64,000 nt of DNA from Pelagibacteraceae bacterium AG-414-E02 (GTDB taxonomy: Bacteria; Pseudomonadota; Alphaproteobacteria; Pelagibacterales; Pelagibacteraceae). The notes beneath the pieces were generated by a model. It had not been told where the DNA came from, made no database searches, and saw nothing but the letters and a program-made list of their open reading frames with translations. The DNA is taken from the NCBI GenBank assembly GCA_003214615.1, contig QCLK01000001.1:124001-188000 (forward strand), written 5' to 3'. The position numbers and the translations under genes are program-made. Below, piece after piece: positions 50,849 through 59,426 of this stretch (positions are counted from its first letter, which is position 1; every line of letters begins with the position of its first letter).

Positions 50849-51441
50849 ATTTTTAAATAAATAAGTATAACACAAACAATTAGTGAAAAGGACATAGTAT
50901 AATTAAACACTTGAATAAATTTCTTATTTTCAGAAAAGCGTCTAAGAAATTTTCCCAATAAACACCAACTTGTTATGCTGGTTATGGCACAAAAAAATGA
51001 CACCATTATGACTACTAAAGAATGAAATAAATAATTTGGGCCAAGCTCAACAAAAAGAGAAATGCTTGTTATGGCTGCAAAAACACCTTTGGGATTAACA
51101 AACTGAAATATAAACGTATCATAGAATGTGACTGGATTTTTAATCTTCTTTTCCTCAACTTGATTTTGAAAAGAAATTTTATAAGCTAGATATATTAAAA
51201 ACAAAGATCCAATAATTTTTATTATAGTTTTTAATATTGGATATGTATTAAATATTACATTCAAACCTGCCGCTGATAAAGTTATAAGAGCGGTATAACC
51301 AAATGTAACTCCCAGGATTAAAGGTAATGATTTTTTTATTCCAAAATTAAAACCTGAATAAGATCCTACTATATTGTTAGGTCCTGGAGTAAAAGCTGCA
51401 GCAATTGAAAAAAAAATCAGCGGTAGTAAATTAGGGTACAT
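50845..51441 (-). CDS. LysE/RhtB-family amino-acid exporter
   Basis: Membrane protein of 198 residues with about six helices. AAAFTPGPNNIVGSYSGFNFG is the family signature, and FQFVNPKGVFAAITSISLF follows. Members export basic amino acids, homoserine or threonine; the substrate here is unknown. It overlaps acnA by 4 bases and lies 9 bases after the CsaA-like gene, giving a mixed operon. Confidence 0.9.
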   Translation of the reverse strand: MYPNLLPLIFFSIAAAFTPGPNNIVGSYSGFNFGIKKSLPLILGVTFGYTALITLSAAGLNVIFNTYPILKTIIKIIGSLFLIYLAYKISFQNQVEEKKIKNPVTFYDTFIFQFVNPKGVFAAITSISLFVELGPNYLFHSLVVIMVSFFCAITSITSWCLLGKFLRRFSENKKFIQVFNYTMSFSLIVCVILIYLKI

Positions 51442-51450
51442 CGCGATGGT

Positions 51451-51792
51451 TTATGCTATTTCTAAACCATTTTCAACTTTTTGAGATGGATGAACCAAAA
51501 CTACTTTTCCATCCTTGTCAATTGCTCCTAAAATAAGAACTTCCGAAAGTATACCGGCTATATTTTTTTTTGGAAAATTGCAGACACCTATTACCTGTTT
51601 GCCTACTAAATTTTGTTCATTATAGTAATCTGTGATTTGAGCTGAAGATTTTTTAACCCCCGTTTCTTTGCCAAAATCCACCTCAACAACTAATGAAGGT
51701 TTTCTAGCTTTTTCATTTTTAGAAACCTTTAGTACTGTGCCTACTTTTATCTCTACTTTATTGTAATCTTCGTATGTTATTTCTTGTTTCAT
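51451..51792 (-). CDS. csaA: CsaA-type tRNA-binding-domain protein
   Basis: Protein of 113 residues made of one OB-fold tRNA-binding domain. YEDYNKVEIKVGTVLKVSKN, EVDFGKETGVKKSSAQIT and QVIGVCNFPKKNIAG match CsaA, described as an export-related chaperone in Bacillus. The ATG at 51792 gives the family length. An in-frame upstream start at 51834 would overlap the divergent gene and adds residues without match. Confidence 0.9.
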   Translation of the reverse strand: MKQEITYEDYNKVEIKVGTVLKVSKNEKARKPSLVVEVDFGKETGVKKSSAQITDYYNEQNLVGKQVIGVCNFPKKNIAGILSEVLILGAIDKDGKVVLVHPSQKVENGLEIA

Positions 51793-51822
51793 AATAATGA
51801 TGTATAATATTTTTTTATTTAA

Positions 51823-53016
51823 ATGGCTACGCAAAAGAACATTGTTGATGAAGCATTTCCTGAAGCTCTAAAGATTTTATCAGACTTAATAAAATTTCAG
51901 ACTGTGTCGGGCACTTCTAATGTAAAATTAATTGATTATTGTGAAAAAAAATTGGATAAACTTGGTGCCACGTCTTTTAAAACTTTTGATCAAGCAAAAC
52001 AGAGGGTTAATTTATTTTCAACTATTTCTGGAAAACAAAAACTAAATGGAGGAGGTATTATTTTGTCTGGTCATACTGACGTTGTGCCGGCTTCCGCTAA
52101 AGAATGGTCTTCTAATCCATTCGTGGCTACAGAAAAAGATAACAAGATTTATGGCAGAGGATCTTGTGATATGAAAGGATTTATAGCATGCAGTTTAGCT
52201 TTAGCACCTTATTTTGCTACTCAAAATTTAAAAAAACCAATTCATTTTTCTTTTACATATGACGAAGAAACAGCATGCCAAGGTGCTCCGATAATGATTA
52301 AAGAACTTAAAAAGCGTAATATTAATTGTTCTATTTGTATAGTTGGAGAGCCTACTAGCATGAAAGCCATTCAGGCACATAAGGGTTGTTATGAATACTC
52401 AACTCACTTTACTGGTTTAGCTGGCCATGGATCCTCTCCTGATAAAGGTGTCAACGCTGTAGAATACGCAACAAGATTTATAAACAAACTCATGGAATTA
52501 AGAGAAGAACTAAAAAAAAGAGAACCAAAAAATTCTGTTTTTACTCCTCCTTATACAACTTTACAAATTGGTAGAATAAAAGGTGGTCTGGCAAGAAATA
52601 TTATCGCCGACCAATGTGTTGTTGATTGGGAGCTTAGGCCGGTGGTACCAGAAGATGGAGAATTTGTTAATAAAAGTATGGAAACTTATGTCAAAAATGT
52701 TCTTCTGCCAGAAATGAAAAAAGTTTACCCAAAAGCAGATATTAAAAAAGAAATTATTGGTGAAATAATTGGTTTTAATAAAGAAGAAAAATCAGAAGCT
52801 ATCAATCTTGTTTGTAATTTGACGGGAGATAATTCTAGAGATGTTGTGTCTTTTGGTACTGAAGCTGGTTTATTTCAAGAAATCGGAATTAGCACTGTAG
52901 TGTGTGGACCTGGGTCTATTGAACAAGCACATAAAATTGATGAGTTTGTAAGTTTTGATCAGTTAAAACGTTGTCTGAAGATGCTTGTTGATCTTAAAGA
53001 TCAGATATCAAATTAA
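51823..53016 (+). CDS. argE: ArgE-type acetylornithine deacetylase (M20 family)
   Basis: Zinc amidohydrolase of 397 residues that removes acetyl from N-acetylornithine. Metal ligands lie in LSGHTDVVP (His), RGSCDMKGF (Asp) and YDEETACQG (Glu pair). The dimerisation domain follows with GLAGHGSSPDKGVNAVEYA. The upstream TATAAT at 51803 lies only about 15 bases before the ATG, so the leader is very short and has no ribosome binding site. Other N-acyl-amino-acid deacylases of the family are possible. Confidence 0.88.
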   Translation: MATQKNIVDEAFPEALKILSDLIKFQTVSGTSNVKLIDYCEKKLDKLGATSFKTFDQAKQRVNLFSTISGKQKLNGGGIILSGHTDVVPASAKEWSSNPFVATEKDNKIYGRGSCDMKGFIACSLALAPYFATQNLKKPIHFSFTYDEETACQGAPIMIKELKKRNINCSICIVGEPTSMKAIQAHKGCYEYSTHFTGLAGHGSSPDKGVNAVEYATRFINKLMELREELKKREPKNSVFTPPYTTLQIGRIKGGLARNIIADQCVVDWELRPVVPEDGEFVNKSMETYVKNVLLPEMKKVYPKADIKKEIIGEIIGFNKEEKSEAINLVCNLTGDNSRDVVSFGTEAGLFQEIGISTVVCGPGSIEQAHKIDEFVSFDQLKRCLKMLVDLKDQISN

Positions 53017-53018
53017 TT

Positions 53019-53981
53019 TTAACTTTTTGCAAATAGATTTGTTAATTCATAAACTATTGTAGCGGCAGCTAAAGAAGTAACTTCAGCATGGTCATACGCT
53101 GGCGCAACTTCTACAACATCAGCTGATATTAAATTTAAACCTGACAAACCCCTAATGACATTTACAATTTCTCTTGTGGTCATTCCAGCTACTTCGGGTG
53201 TGCCTGTACCTGGAGCAAAAGCTGGATCAAGAACATCTATATCAATTGATAAATACAATGGATTATTTCCAACTCTATCTCTTATTCTTTTTACAATTTT
53301 ATCTATTCCTTCTGTCTGAAATTCATCGCAGTGAATTATTTTGAAACCAAATTCTGCATCATTTTTTAAATCTTCAGTGCTGTATAATGGTCCACGGATA
53401 CCAACATGCATTGATGCATTATCCAAAAATAGATTTTCTTCTCTTGCTCTTCTAAAAGGTGTTCCGTGGGTGTAAGGAGCACCAAAATAAGTATCCCAAG
53501 TATCCAAATGAGCATCGAAATGGACTAATGCAACGGGTCCTTTATTTATTTTGTTTATAGCTTTAAGCAAAGGAAATGCAATTGTGTGGTCTCCTCCCAT
53601 GCTAATTATTCCACCAACTTTATTTAATAAATCAAAGGCCCCTTTTTCTATTTGTTGAATAGCCTCATTGATATTGAATGGATTGCATACAATATCTCCA
53701 GCGTCAGCGACTTGTTGTACTTTAAATGGTTCAATATCGTAATTTGGATGATAGTTAGTTCTAAGATGCCTCGAAGCTTGCCTTATACTTTGTGGCCCAA
53801 ATCTTGCTCCTGGTCTGTAACTAGTTCCTGCATCAAAAGGTATTCCGACAATTGCAACATCGCAACTTTTGACATCTCTCATTTCTGGCAATCTTGCAAA
53901 TGTAGATGGTCCAGCAAATCTTGGAACTTTAGTTCCGCTAACTGGTTGAATTGGATTTTTTACTTTTTCTTTTTTTTTCAT
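53019..53981 (-). CDS. speB: Agmatinase-family ureohydrolase
   Basis: Manganese ureohydrolase of 320 residues. Metal-binding motifs are SMGGDHTI, VHFDAHLDTWD and SIDIDVLDPAFAPGTGTPE. Family members cleave agmatine, guanidinobutyrate, guanidinopropionate or similar guanidino compounds to urea and an amine. No other polyamine synthesis gene is nearby. The gene is last in an operon with DUF3726, an unknown 556-residue protein and an M19 dipeptidase, so degradation of an imported guanidino compound is as likely as putrescine synthesis. Confidence 0.88.
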   Translation of the reverse strand: MKKKEKVKNPIQPVSGTKVPRFAGPSTFARLPEMRDVKSCDVAIVGIPFDAGTSYRPGARFGPQSIRQASRHLRTNYHPNYDIEPFKVQQVADAGDIVCNPFNINEAIQQIEKGAFDLLNKVGGIISMGGDHTIAFPLLKAINKINKGPVALVHFDAHLDTWDTYFGAPYTHGTPFRRAREENLFLDNASMHVGIRGPLYSTEDLKNDAEFGFKIIHCDEFQTEGIDKIVKRIRDRVGNNPLYLSIDIDVLDPAFAPGTGTPEVAGMTTREIVNVIRGLSGLNLISADVVEVAPAYDHAEVTSLAAATIVYELTNLFAKS

Positions 53982-53984
53982 AGT

Positions 53985-54596
53985 TTAATCATTGTCTGTC
54001 AATCCTGCTCCCGCAGCTTTTTCTTTGGAGCTATCAGATTCATCTACAAAAGTTTCTTCTGATAGCTTATACAATTCTTTCCAATCTTGCTCTGAAAAAG
54101 AGTTTTTATTTTCAATAAATTCAATGCTGATTACATTTGCCAGTGGTTGAGCTTGTTTATCTATATTTTTTGAAAAGATTGATTTATCGAAATTTAACAA
54201 AAAACTTGTATTCTCGTATTGGACTAATATTTTTTTACTCATTATCTCTGAGGCTCTGCTAATAAAAGGCAGCATAAGTAATGGATAACTTACCTTATAA
54301 AATTTAATGGATTTAAGTTTCTCTAATTCTAAACAGCGATCTAAAAAAGCTACTCCAGAATAAATAGGACATAATTCTTTATCGCCAGTTTTGTTTTCTT
54401 TTTCAATTTTTTCTATTTTTTTTGGATGTTTTTGTTTAATTTTTTTTAGATAATTATTAAGATTTATAATGCCTGGTAAACCAAATAATTCTAAACTTCG
54501 TATTGATTTTCCTATTTCTTCAGCAATGCCCCAGGAGAAACCTGCTGCTTTTGAAGCCCTTTTTGCTGTTGTATCAATTTCGCTAAAAGATCTCAT
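53985..54596 (-). CDS. DUF3726-family protein
   Basis: Protein of 203 residues. The opening MRSFSEIDTTAKRASKAAGF followed by SWGIAEEIGKSIR and LFGLPG is the DUF3726 signature. The rest is charged with a hydrophobic stretch KVSYPLLMLPFISRASEIM. No function is known for the domain. It lies 3 bases before the agmatinase and 2 bases after the 556-residue gene, so it belongs to that catabolic-looking operon. Confidence 0.75.
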   Translation of the reverse strand: MRSFSEIDTTAKRASKAAGFSWGIAEEIGKSIRSLELFGLPGIINLNNYLKKIKQKHPKKIEKIEKENKTGDKELCPIYSGVAFLDRCLELEKLKSIKFYKVSYPLLMLPFISRASEIMSKKILVQYENTSFLLNFDKSIFSKNIDKQAQPLANVISIEFIENKNSFSEQDWKELYKLSEETFVDESDSSKEKAAGAGLTDND

Positions 54597-54598
54597 AA

Positions 54599-56269
54599 TT
54601 AATTAAGTGAATTATATACCCACGTATCATTTGAATTTTTTAATTCGTGAGATAACGGAGCTCCTTGATACATGTTTATTCTAAGCCACTTATCTGATCT
54701 TGGATCAAATTTAACTGCTCCAAAAAAAGAAAGTTTAAGACGCAACATATCTATGGGCATTAATGAAGATCCAATAGTGTTATCTTGAATTTCAGAATAA
54801 GGGAATTGATCAACTATAAAAGCTCTTCTAACTACATGTCTTAGATCATCATTATTTAATAAAAAATTTGCAACTGTTTCTGATTGTTTTGCTTTTAATA
54901 CTCTTTCATAAAGATACTTAATATCCCTCGCAATTGCTAAGGGCTGTTCTAGTTCAGCTCCGTTTTCTTCATACCTATTAGCTACTCTTGGCTCTTCTTT
55001 ATTTTTTGAAATAAACCAAAAGTTTGCTGTTGATTTTTTTTCTTTAAAATTAATTTTAATAATTGATTGATATTTTTTTTCTATAATTTCTTTAAGATAG
55101 GAAATTTCTTTATTACCGGGAATACTAAAATATTTTTCTTCATCTGAGCTCATATTATTAATTAAAGGTTCTATAATTTTATCATAAGGTTCCATCATCA
55201 TAGAAACAATATATTCAATACATTCTTCATTAAGATTTTTTTCCACCCAAAGATATATTGAATTCCAAAGATACTTAGTTTTAACTGAACAATCTTTTTT
55301 TAAAAATTTATCAAATTTAACTAAATCTGATTTTAAAGAATTAATTTTTTTATTCTGATATTCGCTATCTGTAATCCATGTATCGATAATTTTTTTCGAT
55401 TTAAGAAGACAGTCTTTAAAAAAATTAAATTCATCTAAATTTACACTTTCAATTGATCTGATTTCTTTTAGCGCTTTTTCTCTTGAATAAATCCATTTAT
55501 GTAAAAGTGTTGGATGATTAACAATAAAAGGCGCCATACCTAATCCTGTTGAATTACCTATTCCTAAATTTCTAGCAATATTTTCATCAAGGCTTACTGC
55601 CTTATCTGGATTTCTATGTTTTGCTATATGATTAACTTGATCAAAAGTAAATTGGCGAACTAAATATACCAACATCATTTCTAATCTGAATGGGCCGTAT
55701 ATTTCCTTTCTATCTTTAATTCTAAAACGATCAGCCAGACCAAATTTGCCTGAGCCATAAACTGCTGTTGTTCTATATAAGTAACCTACTTTGCTTAATA
55801 AATCTTTATCTGGTTGTTTTCCCAAACTTAAAGAGTCAACAACATGTTCAAAAACTCTTACTGATTTGTTAGCTCTAGATAATGTGAGTTCCTTATATGA
55901 CATTCTTCCAATTTCCTGTTTAGGAGCATTTTGTTTAAGTCGATCTATATCATCCCTTGTTGGAATGCCGTCATGCAAAACAAAAGCAGCATCCCACTTT
56001 GTAGCTATTACTCTGTCTGATCGTTCGTTTGGATTTATGTATTGGGAAAAACAAATTAAAGAGTAGTTTCTTTTACTTTTTTCAAATGAATATACAGCAA
56101 CACCATAACCATTACTATCTAACTCAAAAATATTTCTTTTATATTCCCAGCTTTTAAATTCTCTAATAAAACTTCTAAGAAATGAAAGTTTGGATTGATG
56201 AAACGATCCTAATCTTGAAAGTTTCATTACTTCACTTGGATCTCTAAGTTTTATATCTAGTTTGCTCAA
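54599..56269 (-). CDS. Uncharacterised 556-residue protein
   Basis: Not recognised. There is no signal peptide or membrane helix. The N-terminal half is mixed alpha/beta (LDSNGYGVAVYSFEKSKRNY, DRVIATKWDAAFVLHDG). A helical middle contains MMLVYLVRQFTFDQVNHIA and a conserved-looking NLGIGNSTGLGMAPFIV near residue 235. The C-terminal part has LEQPLAIARDIKYLYERVL and ends WLRINMYQGAPLSHELK. The glycine-rich NSTGLGMAPF resembles a ligand or nucleotide loop. It overlaps the dipeptidase by 4 bases, so translation is coupled. Function may be tied to the ureohydrolase in the same operon. Confidence 0.75.
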   Translation of the reverse strand: MSKLDIKLRDPSEVMKLSRLGSFHQSKLSFLRSFIREFKSWEYKRNIFELDSNGYGVAVYSFEKSKRNYSLICFSQYINPNERSDRVIATKWDAAFVLHDGIPTRDDIDRLKQNAPKQEIGRMSYKELTLSRANKSVRVFEHVVDSLSLGKQPDKDLLSKVGYLYRTTAVYGSGKFGLADRFRIKDRKEIYGPFRLEMMLVYLVRQFTFDQVNHIAKHRNPDKAVSLDENIARNLGIGNSTGLGMAPFIVNHPTLLHKWIYSREKALKEIRSIESVNLDEFNFFKDCLLKSKKIIDTWITDSEYQNKKINSLKSDLVKFDKFLKKDCSVKTKYLWNSIYLWVEKNLNEECIEYIVSMMMEPYDKIIEPLINNMSSDEEKYFSIPGNKEISYLKEIIEKKYQSIIKINFKEKKSTANFWFISKNKEEPRVANRYEENGAELEQPLAIARDIKYLYERVLKAKQSETVANFLLNNDDLRHVVRRAFIVDQFPYSEIQDNTIGSSLMPIDMLRLKLSFFGAVKFDPRSDKWLRINMYQGAPLSHELKNSNDTWVYNSLN

Positions 56270-57246
56270 GTGTTTATCCCTCGGTAAAAATTATACCAAT
56301 TATTTCCTAGTATGTCATTTACCTCGGTATCTTTAAATCCAACTTTTTTTAAACCTAATTCTAAGTTTTTAAATCCTCTCGCATCTTTAAACCAATCTGG
56401 TTGTTTAGGAAAACTTGCTTCTGAAGCACTTCCTTCTCCATAATCTTTTGCCTTAGTCCATTTGCCATTTCTCATCCAGTCGACTACAGAATCTGGATGT
56501 CCAATACAAAGATCCGATCCTATTCCGATATGTTTAACACCTATTAGCTCGGCAGTTTTTGCAGCCATTTCACAAAAACTTTCTAAACTACAATTTGATT
56601 TATCTTTTAAATGATGAGGGTATAAAGAAAGGCCGATCATACCTCCAGAATCTGCTAGCGCTTTTAAAACTTCATTTGATTTATTTCTTTTTGCGGAAAA
56701 CCAAAAAGATGGATTGGCATGAGTAATTGCTATAGGTTTAGAAGATATTTTAATTGCATCTAATGTAGATTTTTCAGCAGAATGAGACATGTCTACCACA
56801 ACACCTAATTTGTTCATCTCTTTAATAACTTCTTTTCCCATTCTCGTAACTCCACTATCATTTGCTTCATAACAGCCAGTGGCTAGTAGAGATTGATTGT
56901 TATAAGTAAGTTGCATAAAAATTATTCCTAGCTTTTGAATTTCTTCAACTAGACCAATGTTATCTCCAATGGGTGAACAATTTTGAAAACCAAAAAAAAC
57001 TGCTGTCTTTTTTTCTTTGTGAGCTTTTTCAATATCTTTAAATGTTTTTCCGTGAAAAATTAGATCTTTAAAATTTTTAAAATGGCTGTTCCAAACACTT
57101 ATATTCTTTTCTACTTCATTAAAATCTTCGTGATATGCAATAGTAACGTGAATCGCATCTAATTTTGCTTCGTTATTTATTTTAAATATCTCTTTTGACC
57201 AATTACAATATTGTAAATTATCTATTTTAAAATTTTTGGTACTCAT
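56266..57246 (-). CDS. Membrane dipeptidase family protein (peptidase M19)
   Basis: Zinc dipeptidase of 326 residues. Metal site residues are seen as GVVVDMSHSAEKSTLD (His), PIAITHANPSFW (His) and HIGIGSDLCIG (Asp). The N-terminal metal-binding HxD is replaced, since the region reads LDAIHVTIAYHEDF. Family members hydrolyse dipeptides, including D-residue or dehydropeptide forms, and some act on other amides. There is no signal peptide, so it is cytoplasmic. It heads the operon with the unknown protein, DUF3726 and agmatinase. Confidence 0.85.
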   Translation of the reverse strand: MSTKNFKIDNLQYCNWSKEIFKINNEAKLDAIHVTIAYHEDFNEVEKNISVWNSHFKNFKDLIFHGKTFKDIEKAHKEKKTAVFFGFQNCSPIGDNIGLVEEIQKLGIIFMQLTYNNQSLLATGCYEANDSGVTRMGKEVIKEMNKLGVVVDMSHSAEKSTLDAIKISSKPIAITHANPSFWFSAKRNKSNEVLKALADSGGMIGLSLYPHHLKDKSNCSLESFCEMAAKTAELIGVKHIGIGSDLCIGHPDSVVDWMRNGKWTKAKDYGEGSASEASFPKQPDWFKDARGFKNLELGLKKVGFKDTEVNDILGNNWYNFYRGINT

Positions 57247-57317
57247 ATATTATAGGTAACATGGTTTTCGTGTATATAGTAGTAGCCTTGTGGGCTGTTG
57301 GTATGATTTCTGATTAA

Positions 57318-57881
57318 TTATATTGATTGATCATTAAGCAACTCTTGGAGCTCTGGTATCATTTTTTTTGCAGAATCTAAAGCAGGGTAAATTTTTTGTG
57401 CGGCCTTATAACTTTGTATTGCTTTTTCATATTGTTGTAACTCTATATAATTTAAAGCTTGACCTGATAACGCTCCAAAATGTCTAGGTTCAAGAGTAAG
57501 CGTTATTTTTATATCATCTAAAGAAGATTTATATTGATTCATTAAATAAAGAACTGTTGCACGTTTATTCCATGCTTCAGACCAATCAGGTTCGGTTGCT
57601 ATTATCGTCGTAAAAAGTTTATAAGCTTTATTTAACTCTCCCAGATTCATTAAACGGGAGCCTTGGGTTAATAATTCAGTCAATCTAAACCCGCGCCTAT
57701 CATCTGAAGGATGTATCAACCAAATTTCCCATATTTTTTTTTCTACTATTTGAGCTGATGATAAATTTTTCGAATTTTTTAATTGGAAAAATAGTTTATC
57801 TAATTCATTTTTTCTATCTTCAGCGTTTACATTACTAAAAAAAAACAAACCCAAAACCACTAACCCTAAAAATTTTTTCAT
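57318..57881 (-). CDS. Exported TPR-repeat protein
   Basis: Protein of 187 residues with a signal peptide ending near residue 20 (NVNAEDRKN). It has about three TPR units (LGELNKAYKLFTTIIATEP, LYLMNQYKSSLDDIKITLT, NYIELQQYEKAIQSYKAA). A conserved PSDDRRGFRLTELLTQG segment precedes them. It overlaps the secreted protein upstream by 4 bases. The following 71 bases before the dipeptidase gene hold only a weak AGCC/GGCT hairpin. Confidence 0.82.
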   Translation of the reverse strand: MKKFLGLVVLGLFFFSNVNAEDRKNELDKLFFQLKNSKNLSSAQIVEKKIWEIWLIHPSDDRRGFRLTELLTQGSRLMNLGELNKAYKLFTTIIATEPDWSEAWNKRATVLYLMNQYKSSLDDIKITLTLEPRHFGALSGQALNYIELQQYEKAIQSYKAAQKIYPALDSAKKMIPELQELLNDQSI

Positions 57882-58504
57882 AAGTTAAGATTGTTTAAAT
57901 AATTTACAAATGCACTACTTCTAGCTTCTATTCTAAAAGAATCATTCTGATTTAGGATAGATGTTAGAAAAGAGTCGTTTTCTTTAGCTTCTTTATCCAT
58001 GTTGTAACACGCTAAAATTATTTTTGCTCCATCTAAAAAATTAAATGATAAACTTGTTACAGTACTTTTCCCCGTAAAAGGATAAATTCGTGCTGCATCT
58101 GCTTTAAGTTTATAGGATTTTTTTTCTTCTCGAGCGGTATTTTTAAATATCTCTGACAAATCTAAAGCAACAACATCCAAATTATTATTACATTCTTTAG
58201 TATTAAAATTATTTTTTTCTAATCCAGCTGCTAAGGCCTTTATTATAAAATTATCATCGTCATTCTTGTAGCTTACTAAAAACCAGTTATAAATACCTTT
58301 GCCTGGCATGAATGAGGTTGAATATTCTTTATAGCTATAGTTGTGCCATCCTTGTTCATTATTTTCTAATTGAGATTCACTAAAATAATCTAAAGCACTA
58401 TCTCCTATCCTCATTCCCTCAATCTGAAAATATCTAATATTATCAGCCAAGGATAAAGTTTGAAATGATAAGACCAAAATTATTAGAAAAAATATTTTTT
58501 TCAT
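57878..58504 (-). CDS. Exported protein of unknown function
   Basis: Not recognised. The 208 residues begin with a signal peptide (SFQTLSLADNIRYF, cleavage near residue 20). The next part has FQIEGMRIGDSALDYFSESQ, a pattern seen in secreted proteins that bind or sense small ligands. Two cysteines (KECNN, ILACYN) could form a disulfide. It follows the ABC transporter permease by 35 bases and is coupled to a TPR protein, so the pair may form a periplasmic complex. Confidence 0.65.
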   Translation of the reverse strand: MKKIFFLIILVLSFQTLSLADNIRYFQIEGMRIGDSALDYFSESQLENNEQGWHNYSYKEYSTSFMPGKGIYNWFLVSYKNDDDNFIIKALAAGLEKNNFNTKECNNNLDVVALDLSEIFKNTAREEKKSYKLKADAARIYPFTGKSTVTSLSFNFLDGAKIILACYNMDKEAKENDSFLTSILNQNDSFRIEARSSAFVNYLNNLNL

Positions 58505-58539
58505 TGCTTTTGCAGTAGAAGGTATGGTTTTTAGTTGAT

Positions 58540-59424
58540 TTAATTACGCAGCTTAATTCCACGTAGTCTTTCTGATCTTCTTCTTAATAATTCTACTGTT
58601 GTTAAAAGCGCAATTGATAATGCTACTAAACATGTTGCCATACACAAAATTACAGGACTTGTTTCTTGACGTAAACCTGCCCACATTTGTTTAGGTATGG
58701 TAATCTGCTCAACACTTCCAACAAACATAACTACCACTACTTCGTCAAAAGAAGTAATAAAAGCAAATAATGCTCCGGATATAACACCTGGAAGAATTAA
58801 AGGCATTATGACTTTAAAGAAAGTTCGCATCGTATCAGCCCCTAAACTTTGTGAAGCTCTAATTAAATTAGTATCGAAACCAGTTAAAGTTGCTGTAACT
58901 GTTATAACCACAAACGGTGTTCCAAGAGCAGTATGGGCAAGAATTAATCCTAGATAAGTATGAGTTAATCCAATTTTTGAATAAAAGAAAAACATTCCTG
59001 CTGATGTAATAATTAATGGAACAATCATAGGAGAAATTAGTATTGCCATAATAGTTCCCTTGAATGGCATATTGCGTCTACTTAAACCTAAAGCAGCAAC
59101 GGTTCCTAGTGCCGTTGCTAAGAATGTAGCAGAAATTCCAATGATAAAACTATTTCTAGTTCCTAACATCCATTTATTAGATACAACCGTTGTATCTCCC
59201 ACACTAGCGATACCAACCATTTGCCTATACCATCTTAGCGACCAAGCCTCTGGCTCAAAATTCATAAACTCTCTAGTAAATTCAAAAAATGGTGAAGAGC
59301 TAAATGATAAAGGAAGAATTACAAAAATAGGTGCGATTAAAAAGAAAAAAACTAAACCACAGTAGGTTAAAAAAGCATACCAGCCTACTCTTTGTCCTGT
59401 TGTTGCATATGATGGTAAAGCCAT
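58540..59424 (-). CDS. ABC transporter permease, polyamine-type (PotC-like)
   Basis: Membrane subunit of 294 residues with six helices and the permease EAA loop in RASQSLGADTMRTFFKVIMPLILPG. The PotC family segment FAFITSFDEVVVVMFVGSVEQITIP is well matched. It pairs with the PotB-like permease 2 bases upstream. The imported solute may be a polyamine, opine or other cationic compound. Confidence 0.92.
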   Translation of the reverse strand: MALPSYATTGQRVGWYAFLTYCGLVFFFLIAPIFVILPLSFSSSPFFEFTREFMNFEPEAWSLRWYRQMVGIASVGDTTVVSNKWMLGTRNSFIIGISATFLATALGTVAALGLSRRNMPFKGTIMAILISPMIVPLIITSAGMFFFYSKIGLTHTYLGLILAHTALGTPFVVITVTATLTGFDTNLIRASQSLGADTMRTFFKVIMPLILPGVISGALFAFITSFDEVVVVMFVGSVEQITIPKQMWAGLRQETSPVILCMATCLVALSIALLTTVELLRRRSERLRGIKLRN

Positions 59425-59426
59425 AA

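Noticed and set aside
50849-50875. Earlier aconitase start adding nine residues
   Set aside because: The ATG at 50848 overlaps the upstream stop as ATGA, the coupling pattern used throughout this region, and begins the conserved part of the protein.
57247-57252. TATAAT directly before the dipeptidase start codon
   Set aside because: Transcription from it would start inside the gene, and no matching -35 box was found, so it is not listed as a promoter.
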